Below, piece by piece: positions 28,351-36,753 of a DNA stretch of 64,000 bases. Location of the stretch: assembly GCA_030653385.1 (NCBI GenBank), contig JAURZM010000079.1, positions 124,001 to 188,000 on the forward strand. Direction: 5' to 3'. Numbering within the stretch: position 1 is the stretch's first letter; the number at the start of each line of letters is the position of its first letter. Source of the stretch: Rubrivivax sp. (GTDB taxonomy: Bacteria > Pseudomonadota > Gammaproteobacteria > Burkholderiales > Burkholderiaceae_C). The notes under the pieces were generated by a model. The model was not told where the DNA came from and did no database searches. It saw nothing but the letters and a program-made list of their open reading frames with translations. Both the position numbers and the translations under genes were made by a program.

Positions 28351-28375
28351 GGCGCAAAAGGGGGGGCTTTGCGCC
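28351..28375. repeat. Perfect inverted repeat in the kinase/chemotaxis divergent region
   Basis: GGCGCAAA (28351-28358) and TTTGCGCC (28368-28375) form a perfect 8-base inverted repeat separated by a 9-base, G-rich spacer. It lies between the divergent hybrid-kinase and CheZ-like genes, just before the possible sigma28 promoter. It may be a regulator-binding site or a hairpin in one of the leaders. Confidence 0.45.
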
Positions 28376-28385
28376 GAACTTCTCC

Positions 28386-28413
28386 TCAATGTTTGGCAGG
28401 CCGCTGCCGAAAA
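28386..28413 (+). promoter_or_regulatory. Possible sigma28 promoter of the chemotaxis operon
   Basis: TCAA at 28386-28389, 16 bases, then GCCGAAAA at 28406-28413, one base off GCCGATAA and one base longer in spacing than the two clear sigma28 sites in this window. It is 107 bases before the CheZ-like start codon. Weaker than the other two but in the expected place. Confidence 0.4.
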
Positions 28414-28520
28414 TGCGCTGGAAGACATGTTGCGCGTGACACGGCCCCGAACGCTGGGGCCGGAGGTGCGCCCCCCCTTTTTTGACGCGCCACCGCACGC
28501 AAAGAACCCCTGGAGACCGG

Positions 28521-28982
28521 ATGCTCGCACTGGAAGAATCCGCACCGCCCGACGGCGGTGGCATGTCCCTGTTGGAGGCAGCCGATCTGCAGGACCACCT
28601 GATGGTGGCCCACAACGATCTGGAGCGCCTGCAACGGTTGCTCAGCGACGCGGGTGACGCGCTGATGGGTCACTTCTACGGTGCCAGCGGCGAGTTGCGA
28701 ACCCTGTTGCACGAAGCGGTGGTGGTACCCGACACGCAGCAGCCGCAACTGCACAAGGCCATGGAACACCTGGCCGGAGCGATCACCGCGATGCAGTTCC
28801 AGGACATGGCCTCGCAGTTGGTGGCCCACACCACCCGGCGCCTGCGCAATTGTGCCGACCGCCTGGCCAGCCAGACCATGGGGGACGACGAAGACGGCAT
28901 CGCCGTCATCGAAGAGGGGCCACTGAGGCCCAACCCCGTGACCCAGGACGAGATGGACGCCGGCAGCGTCGAACTCTTCTGA
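28521..28982 (+). CDS. CheZ-like protein, candidate CheY-P phosphatase
   Basis: A 153-residue, mostly helical protein. The segment ITAMQFQDMASQLVAHTTRR carries D95 and Q99 in the DxxxQ arrangement that forms the active site of CheZ phosphatases (FQDLTGQ in E. coli). The protein is shorter than E. coli CheZ (214 residues) and ends in an acidic tail, SVELF, which might serve as a CheY-binding peptide. The ATG at 28521 is preceded by TGGAG; an open frame extends upstream without a better start. It is the first gene of the operon and lies 58 bases before cheY, which supports the assignment. Another general chemotaxis role is possible. Confidence 0.68.
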   Translation: MLALEESAPPDGGGMSLLEAADLQDHLMVAHNDLERLQRLLSDAGDALMGHFYGASGELRTLLHEAVVVPDTQQPQLHKAMEHLAGAITAMQFQDMASQLVAHTTRRLRNCADRLASQTMGDDEDGIAVIEEGPLRPNPVTQDEMDAGSVELF

Positions 28983-29040
28983 GGCCACGCCCGGCCCACC
29001 CCCAGACACACCTACTTGAAGACCCCCCGGAGAGAACCCC

Positions 29041-29403
29041 ATGCACTCGATCCTTGCCGTTGACGACAGCGCATCCATGCGCCAGATGGTTTCTTTCACG
29101 CTGAAAAACGCTGGCTTCAACGTGGTCGAGGCCGTGGACGGCCAGGACGCCTTCGAAAAGGCCAACAGCCGCGACTTCAACCTCGTGCTGACCGACCAGA
29201 ACATGCCGCGCATGGATGGCATCAGCCTGACCAAGAAGCTGCGCGAGAACCCCAAATTCAAGAGCACGCCGATCCTCATCCTGACCACCGAGAGCAGCGA
29301 CCAGATGAAACAGGCAGGTCGTGCAGCAGGTGCAACCGGCTGGCTGGTGAAGCCCTTCGATCCCGCCAAGTTGGTGGAAGTGATCGGCAAGGTGATTCGA
29401 TGA
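29041..29403 (+). CDS. cheY: CheY-like response regulator
   Basis: A 120-residue single-domain receiver. Acidic residues D8/D9 (LAVDDSASMRQM), phospho-acceptor D52 (LVLTDQNMPRMDG), T82/T83 and switch lysine K104 (WLVKPFDPAKLVEV) are all in place. This LAVDDSASMRQMV-type is the CheY class encoded with CheA in large chemotaxis clusters. It sits between the CheZ-like gene and cheA, with an AGAGAA ribosome site before the ATG. A repeat element starts one base after its stop codon. Confidence 0.93.
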   Translation: MHSILAVDDSASMRQMVSFTLKNAGFNVVEAVDGQDAFEKANSRDFNLVLTDQNMPRMDGISLTKKLRENPKFKSTPILILTTESSDQMKQAGRAAGATGWLVKPFDPAKLVEVIGKVIR

Positions 29404-29404
29404 G

Positions 29405-29515
29405 CCCCCAAGCTCGCTATCGCTCGCTATCCCCGGGGACCTGCCAAGGGCCCCTTCGCGGCCCTGGGGGCGTCCGCCAACGGCCCGGCACAGCCGGTTC
29501 CGTGGCGGGAAGCTT
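29405..29515 (+). repeat. CCCCAAGCTC intergenic element, copy 4 (tail B)
   Basis: Begins one base after the cheY stop with CCCCCAAGCTCGCT and a CCCCGGGG palindrome, and ends with the same tail as copy 3: CGTCCGCC, ACGGCCCGGCA, CCGTGGCGGGAAGCTTG. It fills most of the space between cheY and cheA. Any hairpin it forms could reduce read-through from cheY into cheA. Confidence 0.8.
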
Positions 29516-29538
29516 GATCAGACACGTTTGCGCAGGGA

Positions 29539-31668
29539 ATGACTGACATGGGTGAAACCACAAACGACAGCGGGCACTTGTCCGCGGGCATCGACCTCAG
29601 CCAGTTCTACCAGGTCTTCTTCGAAGAAGCCGCCGAAAACCTGGAAACGATGGAGCAGATGCTGCTGGGCCTGGACATCACGCAGGCCGACGACGAAGAG
29701 CTCAACGCCATCTTCCGCTGCGCCCACTCGGTCAAGGGCGGTGCGGCCACCTTCGGCTTCAGTGACGTGGCCGAGCTGACGCACCAGATGGAAACGCTGC
29801 TGGACAAGCTGCGCCGCCACGAACTGACGCCCACGGCGCCGATGGTGGACGTGCTGCTGAATTCGGGCGACGCGCTGAAGGCGCAACTGGCCCGGCACCA
29901 AGGCAACGGCGGCGCTGCCGTCGACACGGCCGACCTGTTGAACGCCATCCGCGCGCTGGTGGCCGGTGGCGACCTGCCAGCGCCCAGGGCCCCCGTTCCC
30001 GTGGCATCGGCAGCCAAGTCCGGCACTGGTGCGCCCGTGCCGGCGCCGGCCGCGCCCGACGGCACCCGCGCGCTGGAACTGACCGTGGGCCCGCTGCCCG
30101 ACGCCAGCGCTGCCGACAACCTGGTGGACCTGTTCAAGGAAATCACCAACCTGGGCACCATCGAGCCGCTGGACGCCGGCCGCGAAGCCGACGGCATGCG
30201 CCGCTTCAAGGTCATCACGACCTCCAGCGACAACGACCTGATCGACCTGTTCGGCTTCCACGTGGCGCGAGAACACATCCGCCTGGCGCCGCTGGGCGAC
30301 GGTTATGGCTTCCATGCCGGTGCACCGGGCGCGCCCCCCGAGCCGGCGGCGGATGCGGGCTACGGCTTTTTCGACAATGCACCCGGCGCACCAGCCGACG
30401 GTCTGCCCACCCCGACACACAGCGCCGTCTCGGCCGACGCCGCACCGCCTGCGCCCAAGACTGCACCGGTGGCTGCGCGCCCCGAAAAAGCCGCCGCCGC
30501 AGCCGAGTCCAGCACCTTGCGTGTCAGCGTGGACAAGGTCGACCAGCTCATCAACCTGGTGGGCGAACTGGTGATCACGCAGGCCATGCTGGCGCAGAAC
30601 AGCAAGGACGTGGACACCGCGCTGCACCAGCAGCTGGCCAGCGGCCTGGCCGACCTGGAACGCAACACCCGCGACCTGCAGGAAGCCGTGATGGGCATCC
30701 GCATGATCCCGATGTCGCTGGTCTTCAACCGCTTCCCGCGCATGCTGCGCGACCTGGCCGGCAAGCTGGCCAAGAAGGTCGAACTGGTGCAGGTGGGCGA
30801 AGCCACCGAACTGGACAAGGGCCTGGTGGAAAAGATCACCGACCCGCTGACCCACCTGGTGCGCAACAGCTGCGACCACGGCATCGAGATGCCGGCCGAG
30901 CGCCTGGCCAAGGGCAAGCCCGAACACGGCACCATCACGCTGATCGCCAGCCACCAGGGTGGCAGCATCGTCATCGAGGTGCGCGACGACGGCAAGGGCC
31001 TGAACCGCGGCAAGCTGCTGGCCAAGGCGCGCGAACGCGGCCTGGAGGTGTCCGACGCGATGAGCGACGCCGAGGTCTACAGCCTGATCTTCGCGCCCGG
31101 CTTTTCCACCGCCGACCAGGTCACCGACGTGTCGGGCCGCGGTGTTGGCATGGACGTGGTGAAGAAGAACATCACCGCGCTGGGTGGCACCGTAGAGATC
31201 GACAGCGCAGAAGGCTACGGCATGACGGTGCGTGTGCGCCTGCCGCTGACGCTGGCCATCATGGACGGCATGAGCGTGGGTGTGGGCGAAGAGTGCTACA
31301 TCCTGCCGCTGTCCAGCGTGGTCGAGTCCTTCCAGGTGCAGCCCGGCATGATCAAGACCATCGGCGGCACCGGCCGCGTGGTGGAAGTGAGAGACGAGTA
31401 CATGCCGGTGGTCGACCTGGAGCGTGTCTTCCAGGTGCCACGCTTCGACTTCGAACACGTCAGCAACATCATGGTGGTCGTCGAAGCCGAAGGGGGCCGT
31501 GTGGCCATGCTGGTGGATGAACTGCTCGGCCAGCAGCAGGTGGTGGTGAAAAACCTCGAGAGCAACTACCGCAAGGTGGACGATGTCTCGGGCGCCACGA
31601 TCATGGGCGACGGCCGGGTGGCGCTGATCCTGGATATCGGTTCACTGATCCGCCGCTCGCGGCATTGA
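29539..31668 (+). CDS. cheA: Chemotaxis histidine kinase CheA
   Basis: A 709-residue CheA. P1 (1 to about 125) carries phospho-acceptor H63 in CAHSVKGGAATFGF. An Ala/Pro-rich linker surrounds a small P2-like domain (about 178-255). P3 dimerisation starts near 325 (STLRVSVDKVDQLINLVGEL). The kinase core has the N box HLVRNSCDHGIEMP (about 440), DDGKGLNRGKL and GRGVGMDVVKKNI. The CheW-like P5 domain runs from about 570 to the end. The first ATG is at 29539; the ATG at 29548 has better-spaced AGGGAA upstream and may be the real start. The three chemoreceptor genes follow directly. Confidence 0.95.
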   Translation: MTDMGETTNDSGHLSAGIDLSQFYQVFFEEAAENLETMEQMLLGLDITQADDEELNAIFRCAHSVKGGAATFGFSDVAELTHQMETLLDKLRRHELTPTAPMVDVLLNSGDALKAQLARHQGNGGAAVDTADLLNAIRALVAGGDLPAPRAPVPVASAAKSGTGAPVPAPAAPDGTRALELTVGPLPDASAADNLVDLFKEITNLGTIEPLDAGREADGMRRFKVITTSSDNDLIDLFGFHVAREHIRLAPLGDGYGFHAGAPGAPPEPAADAGYGFFDNAPGAPADGLPTPTHSAVSADAAPPAPKTAPVAARPEKAAAAAESSTLRVSVDKVDQLINLVGELVITQAMLAQNSKDVDTALHQQLASGLADLERNTRDLQEAVMGIRMIPMSLVFNRFPRMLRDLAGKLAKKVELVQVGEATELDKGLVEKITDPLTHLVRNSCDHGIEMPAERLAKGKPEHGTITLIASHQGGSIVIEVRDDGKGLNRGKLLAKARERGLEVSDAMSDAEVYSLIFAPGFSTADQVTDVSGRGVGMDVVKKNITALGGTVEIDSAEGYGMTVRVRLPLTLAIMDGMSVGVGEECYILPLSSVVESFQVQPGMIKTIGGTGRVVEVRDEYMPVVDLERVFQVPRFDFEHVSNIMVVVEAEGGRVAMLVDELLGQQQVVVKNLESNYRKVDDVSGATIMGDGRVALILDIGSLIRRSRH

Positions 31669-31711
31669 GCCACGCGGCTGCCTCTTTTTCCACTGAATCC
31701 GGGACCCTCAC

Positions 31712-33298
31712 ATGAACGCCCTTTTGTCGCTGATGCGCAGCTTTTCCATCCGCACCCGCATGCACGGTGCCATTGCGATGGTGCTGACGATGTTTGCCCT
31801 GGTCGGCCTGGTGGGTGTGCTCGGCGGCGCGCGCATCAAGAGCCTGAACGAAGACTTCATGTCGCATTCGATCCACGAGATCGAGACCATCGCCAGCATC
31901 CGCCAGCACCTGGCCGCCGTGCGGGTGCTCGAAAAGAACATGGTCATCGACTACGAGGACGGTGTCTCGGTGCTCAAGCACCGCGATGCATGGACGGCGG
32001 AGATCGCCAAGACCAAGGCAACGCTGGCCGTCCTGCTCGAGGGCGAAGACGATGCGGACAACGTGCTGGCGCGCGAAGCGATCCAGCACATGGACAACTA
32101 CGCCAAGCGCAGTGAACCGACGCTGAACAACATCCAGAACGGCGGCTACGACAACGCCCGTGTCGCCGACAAGATGCTGGCCAAGGCCAAGGAAGAGATG
32201 CTCGAGGTCGAGGCCAAGGTGAACAAGATCGCCGACATCATCAGCGTCGAAGCGCGCAAGACGCAGGCTGACTTTCAACAGGCCATGCTGACGGTGCTGC
32301 TGGCCTTTGGCGGCACGGTGGGCCTGGTGGTGCTGGTGGTGGTGCCACTGACGCTGCTGAATTCACATTCGATCACCAGCCCCATCGCTTACGCCGCGGG
32401 CGTGGCCGAAGCCATTGCCGGCGGCGACCTGTCAAAGCCCATCCACGTGCAAGGCAAGGACGAAGCCTCGGTGCTGCTGACCGCGCTGCAGCGCATGCAG
32501 CACAGCCTGCGCTCGGTGGTGGGCCAGGTGCACGACTCGTCGGAGAACATCCGCACCGCCAGCGCCGAAGTGGCCAGCGGCAATGTCGACCTGAGTCAAC
32601 GCACCGAGCAGACCGCCGGCAGCCTGCAGCAGACAGCCAGTTCGATGGCGCAGCTCACCGGCACGGTGCAGCAAAGCGCCGATTCCGCTCGCCAGGCCAG
32701 CCAGTTGGCCCACAGCGCGGCCGATGTCGCGCAGCGCGGTGGCAGCGTGGTGTCGCAGGTGGTCAGCACGATGAACGAGATCAACATTTCGTCCAAGCGC
32801 ATCGCCGACATCATCGGCACCATCGACGGCATCGCCTTCCAGACCAACATCCTGGCACTCAACGCGGCCGTCGAAGCGGCGCGTGCCGGTGAACAGGGCC
32901 GCGGCTTTGCGGTGGTGGCCAGCGAAGTGCGCAGCCTGGCGCAACGCAGCGCCGAAGCCGCACGCGAGATCAAGACCCTGATCGGCGCCAGCGTCGAACG
33001 GGTCGAGCTGGGATCGAAGCTGGTGGCCGACGCCGGCAGCACGATGACCGAAATCGTGGCCAGTGTGCAGCGTGTCAGCGACATCATCGGCGAGATCAGC
33101 GCTGCCGCCACCGAACAGAGCAGCGGCATCGGCCTGGTCAACAAGGCGGTGACCGATCTCGACGGCATGACACAACAGAACGCCGCACTGGTGGAAGAAA
33201 GCACCGCCGCCGCCGAAAGCCTGCGCCAGCAGGCCCAGCGCCTGGCCGGCGTGGTGGGCACTTTCAAGCTCGGCAGCGAATTGACGGCGGCGACCTGA
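31712..33298 (+). CDS. Methyl-accepting chemotaxis protein 1 (periplasmic four-helix sensor)
   Basis: A 528-residue transmembrane chemoreceptor. The first membrane helix (about 18-38) and second (about 190-215) flank a helical periplasmic sensor of the four-helix-bundle class. A HAMP domain follows (SPIAYAAGVAEAIAGGDLSK), then the cytoplasmic signalling hairpin with its tip in IDGIAFQTNILALNAAVEAA. There is no C-terminal xWxxF tether. The signalling region is almost identical at DNA level to that of the next gene. It lies 43 bases after cheA, and its stop overlaps the next start (TGATG). Confidence 0.93.
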   Translation: MNALLSLMRSFSIRTRMHGAIAMVLTMFALVGLVGVLGGARIKSLNEDFMSHSIHEIETIASIRQHLAAVRVLEKNMVIDYEDGVSVLKHRDAWTAEIAKTKATLAVLLEGEDDADNVLAREAIQHMDNYAKRSEPTLNNIQNGGYDNARVADKMLAKAKEEMLEVEAKVNKIADIISVEARKTQADFQQAMLTVLLAFGGTVGLVVLVVVPLTLLNSHSITSPIAYAAGVAEAIAGGDLSKPIHVQGKDEASVLLTALQRMQHSLRSVVGQVHDSSENIRTASAEVASGNVDLSQRTEQTAGSLQQTASSMAQLTGTVQQSADSARQASQLAHSAADVAQRGGSVVSQVVSTMNEINISSKRIADIIGTIDGIAFQTNILALNAAVEAARAGEQGRGFAVVASEVRSLAQRSAEAAREIKTLIGASVERVELGSKLVADAGSTMTEIVASVQRVSDIIGEISAAATEQSSGIGLVNKAVTDLDGMTQQNAALVEESTAAAESLRQQAQRLAGVVGTFKLGSELTAAT

Positions 33299-34770
33299 TG
33301 TCAAACACCGGCAAGGCAACCCAATCCCCAGGCCCAAGGGCTCCGCAAGACCGGCTGGAAAGAGCAATGAAGTCAACTGACAGCTACCTGATCGCGGCCA
33401 CTGCCACCATCTGGCTCGCGGCCCTGGCCTACGGCAGTTTCAACGCGGGCGTGATGCTGCCGCTGCTGCTGGGCGGCTTGCTGCTGGCCGCCGCGGTGGC
33501 CGTCGCGCTGTCATCGCGCGCCGGCCTGGCGTCGCAGGTCCTGTTGCCGGTACTGGGCATGGCCATGGTCGGCCTGCTGATCCACGCCGCGCGAGGTCGC
33601 GCCGAAGCGCACTTTGCGGTGTTTGCCTTCCTGGCCTGCACCGTGGTCTATCGCCACTGGCTGCCGGTGGTGGCAGCGGCTGCGGCCATCGCGGTGCACC
33701 ACCTCAGCTTCAACTTCTTCCAGCAATGGGGCTGGGGCCCCGTGTGTTTCACCGAGCCCAGCCTGGGACGTGTGATCGAACATGCCGCCTACGTCGTGGC
33801 CGAAGCCGCCTTGTTGGTGGGGCTGGCGATGCGCGCACGGGCGGACTTCAGCGCCGCGTCGCAACTGGCGTCGGTGGCCGAGCGTCTGCTGCGCAGCGAC
33901 GGTTCGGTGGACTTTTCGGCCGCGCATGAAGCCGCGGGTTCAGCCACAGCCGACAAGTTGCTGACCGCCTTGCGCAAGGTGGAATCTTCGATAGCCCAAG
34001 TCCGCAGCAGTGCCGAGTCGATCGGCACCGCGGCGACGGAAATTGCCAGCGGCAATGCCGACCTGAGCCAACGCACCGAGCAGACCGCCGGCAGCCTGCA
34101 GCAGACATCGAGTTCGATGGTGCAGCTAACCAGTACCGTGCGCCAGACCGCCGACTCGGCGCGCACCGCCAACCAGCTGGCCGCATCGGCCAGCACAGTG
34201 GCGCAGCGCGGTGGCGCAGTGGTCGCGCAGGTGGTCAGCACGATGAACGAGATCAACATTTCGTCCAAGCGCATCGCCGACATCATCGGCACCATCGACG
34301 GCATCGCCTTCCAGACCAACATCCTGGCACTCAACGCGGCCGTCGAAGCAGCGCGTGCCGGTGAACAGGGCCGCGGTTTTGCAGTCGTGGCCAGCGAAGT
34401 GCGCAACCTGGCACAGCGCAGCGCCGAAGCCGCCCGCGAGATCAAGACCCTGATCGGCGCCAGCGTCGAACGGGTGGAGCTGGGTTCGAAACTGGTGGCC
34501 GACGCCGGCAGCACGATGACCGAGATCGTGGCCAGCGTGCAGCGGGTCAGCGACATCATCGGCGAGATCAGCGCTGCCGCCACCGAACAGAGCAGCGGCA
34601 TCGGGCAGGTCAATGGTGCGGTCAACGACCTGGACCGCATGACCCAGCAGAACGCCGCGCTCGTGGAACAAAGTGCGGCCGCTGCCGAGAGCCTGCGTGA
34701 ACAGGCACAGCGCCTGACGGGTGTCGTCGGCACCTTCCGTCTGGCGGGGCAGCTGGGGGCCAGCACATGA
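33298..34770 (+). CDS. Methyl-accepting chemotaxis protein 2 with six-helix membrane sensor
   Basis: A 490-residue chemoreceptor whose sensor is not periplasmic but a bundle of about six membrane helices (residues 28-178), seen in a Burkholderiales receptor group. Several histidines lie in or beside these helices (H96, H105, H120, H134, H135, H162), around VVYRHWLP, IAVHHLSFNF and VIEHAAYVVAEA, so a bound cofactor or metal is conceivable. There is no HAMP domain. The signalling hairpin with IDGIAFQTNILALNAAVEAA follows. The ATG at 33298 overlaps the previous stop; an ATG at 33367 with GGAAAGAG upstream is an equally good start. No C-terminal tether. Confidence 0.9.
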   Translation: MSNTGKATQSPGPRAPQDRLERAMKSTDSYLIAATATIWLAALAYGSFNAGVMLPLLLGGLLLAAAVAVALSSRAGLASQVLLPVLGMAMVGLLIHAARGRAEAHFAVFAFLACTVVYRHWLPVVAAAAAIAVHHLSFNFFQQWGWGPVCFTEPSLGRVIEHAAYVVAEAALLVGLAMRARADFSAASQLASVAERLLRSDGSVDFSAAHEAAGSATADKLLTALRKVESSIAQVRSSAESIGTAATEIASGNADLSQRTEQTAGSLQQTSSSMVQLTSTVRQTADSARTANQLAASASTVAQRGGAVVAQVVSTMNEINISSKRIADIIGTIDGIAFQTNILALNAAVEAARAGEQGRGFAVVASEVRNLAQRSAEAAREIKTLIGASVERVELGSKLVADAGSTMTEIVASVQRVSDIIGEISAAATEQSSGIGQVNGAVNDLDRMTQQNAALVEQSAAAAESLREQAQRLTGVVGTFRLAGQLGAST

Positions 34771-34840
34771 GCGACAGCCCATCCACGGCCCCTGCCGCCG
34801 ACTTCACACCGTTCACCCGTCAGACCCTGAAGAGAAACCC

Positions 34841-36664
34841 ATGAACTTGCAACAACTCAAGATCGGCCCTCGCCTTGCTTTGGGCTACGGCTTTGTCGTC
34901 GTGCTGCTGGCGATGATCGTCGCGGTCTCGATCTTCCGCCTGAACGGTCTGGCCAAGGAAAACACCCGCTTGCTTGACCTACAGCGCCGGGCGGCGGTGG
35001 CCGATGAATGGCGCGGCCTGGTGCACCTGAACGCCAGCCGGGCGCTGGCCGTTGCCAAGAGCGGCGGCAACAAGGACGTCAACGACTTCTTCGCGCCGCC
35101 GATGCAGGCCACGTCCGACCGCATCTCGAAGCTGCAGAAGGAATTGACCGGAGTCGTGGACTCCGACAAGGGCAAGGAACTGCTGGCCGCCATCGGTGCC
35201 AGGCGCCAGGTCTACGTGGATGCACGCAAGGACGTGCTGGAACAGCTGAAGGCCGGCGACACCGCCCAGGCACACGCACTGTTGGCCGCCAAGATGCTGC
35301 CGGCTTCCGAGGCCTACGTGGGTGCCATCGAGGTTCTGGCCGCCTACCAGCAGAGCCGGGTCGCTGCGGGCACTGAAAGCGTGGTCACGGAGGTGAAACG
35401 CGCCGAACTCATCATCGCCGCCATCGGTCTGCTGGCGGCCCTGCTGGCCGTGGCCACCGCCTGGCTGATCACCCGCTCGGTGGTGCAGCCGTTGCGCCAG
35501 GGCATCGAGGCAACCCAGCGCATTGCCAGTGGCGACTTGACCCAGCCTGTGGCGGCCCAGGGCCGCGACGAAGTCGCCGACCTGCTGCGTTCATTGGGCA
35601 CCATGCAGTCCACACTGGCCCAGACGGTGGCACGTGTGCGCAGCAGCAGCGAGTCCATCGGCACCGCCAGCGTGCAGATTGCCAGCGGCAACCTCGACCT
35701 GTCCACCCGCACTGAACAGACGGCCTCCAACCTGCAGCAGGCTGCCAGCAGCCTGGAAGAGATCACCGGCACCGTGGGCCAGACGGCCGACAGCGCACGC
35801 ACGGCCAATCAGCTGGCCGCATCGGCTTCGAGCTCGGCGCAGCGTGGTGGCGAAGTGGTGGCCCAGGTCGTGTCGACGATGCAGGACATCAACAACAGCA
35901 GCAAGAAGATTGCCGACATCATCGGCACCATCGACGGCATTGCCTTCCAGACCAACATCCTGGCGCTGAACGCGGCGGTCGAAGCGGCCCGAGCCGGTGA
36001 ACAGGGCCGCGGCTTTGCGGTCGTGGCCAGCGAAGTGCGCAGCCTGGCGCAGCGCAGCGCCGGTGCGGCGCGCGAGATCAAGTCGCTCATTGGCGCCAGC
36101 GTGGAACGGGTCGAGGCCGGCAGCCGCCTGGTGGCCGATGCCGGCAGCACGATGGACGAGATCGTGACCAATGTGCAGCGTGTCAGCGACATCATCGGTG
36201 AGATCACGGCAGCGACCAGCGAACAGAGCGCCGGCATTGGGCAGGTCAGCGGCGCAGTCAACGACCTGGACCGCATGACCCAGCAGAACGCCGCCCTGGT
36301 GGAAGAGTCGGCGGCTGCCGCCGAAAGCCTGAGGGACCAGGCGCAGCGCCTGAACACGGTCGTGGCCACTTTCCGCCTGACGTCGGCGCAGACCCTGGGT
36401 GAACCGTTCGCCGCGCCCGCAGCCCTGGCCGCGCACAGCAGGCCGGCGATGGGCCAGACGGCCAGTGCACCGCCCAAGGCCTTGGCCAAGGCCGTGATCC
36501 AACACGTCAGCGCCAAGCCGGCCAAGCCGGCCAAGGCTGCCAAGGCAGCACCGCCGGCCACACCCGGCCCGGCGCCGGCCCGGCCGGCTGCCACGCCAAA
36601 TGCCAGCAAGGCCACCACGGCCGCGGGCAGCCAGCCCGACGACACCGACTGGGAAACTTTCTGA
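34841..36664 (+). CDS. Methyl-accepting chemotaxis protein 3 with C-terminal xWxxF tether
   Basis: A 607-residue chemoreceptor. Membrane helices at about 13-33 and 190-212 flank a periplasmic four-helix-bundle sensor. HAMP follows (RSVVQPLRQGIEATQRIASG), then the signalling hairpin IDGIAFQTNILALNAAVEAA. The long Ala/Pro/Lys-rich tail (about 535-600) ends in DTDWETF, matching the xWxxF pentapeptide that recruits CheR and CheB. Of the three receptors here only this one has it, so it may assist methylation of the other two. The ATG at 34841 has AAGAGAA upstream; longer upstream frames overlap the preceding gene. Confidence 0.94.
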   Translation: MNLQQLKIGPRLALGYGFVVVLLAMIVAVSIFRLNGLAKENTRLLDLQRRAAVADEWRGLVHLNASRALAVAKSGGNKDVNDFFAPPMQATSDRISKLQKELTGVVDSDKGKELLAAIGARRQVYVDARKDVLEQLKAGDTAQAHALLAAKMLPASEAYVGAIEVLAAYQQSRVAAGTESVVTEVKRAELIIAAIGLLAALLAVATAWLITRSVVQPLRQGIEATQRIASGDLTQPVAAQGRDEVADLLRSLGTMQSTLAQTVARVRSSSESIGTASVQIASGNLDLSTRTEQTASNLQQAASSLEEITGTVGQTADSARTANQLAASASSSAQRGGEVVAQVVSTMQDINNSSKKIADIIGTIDGIAFQTNILALNAAVEAARAGEQGRGFAVVASEVRSLAQRSAGAAREIKSLIGASVERVEAGSRLVADAGSTMDEIVTNVQRVSDIIGEITAATSEQSAGIGQVSGAVNDLDRMTQQNAALVEESAAAAESLRDQAQRLNTVVATFRLTSAQTLGEPFAAPAALAAHSRPAMGQTASAPPKALAKAVIQHVSAKPAKPAKAAKAAPPATPGPAPARPAATPNASKATTAAGSQPDDTDWETF

Positions 36665-36689
36665 CGTCTTGAAGCGCCACAGCGGCGGC

Positions 36690-36716
36690 TCAAGAAACCG
36701 CCACTTCCGCCGATAA
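36690..36716 (+). promoter_or_regulatory. Sigma28 (FliA) promoter before cheW
   Basis: TCAA at 36690-36693, 15 bases, then a perfect GCCGATAA at 36709-36716, ending 37 bases before the cheW ATG. The promoter suggests cheW is transcribed independently of the upstream receptor operon as a late flagellar-class gene. Confidence 0.78.
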
Positions 36717-36753
36717 AAGTCCCATCACCCTTTCAAGCACCCGAGGAAGTCCC

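Noticed and set aside
33298..33366. Splitting receptor 2's first 23 residues off as non-coding
   Set aside because: The ATG at 33298 overlaps the previous stop in the style of this operon, so it was kept as the start although ATG 33367 has a better ribosome site.
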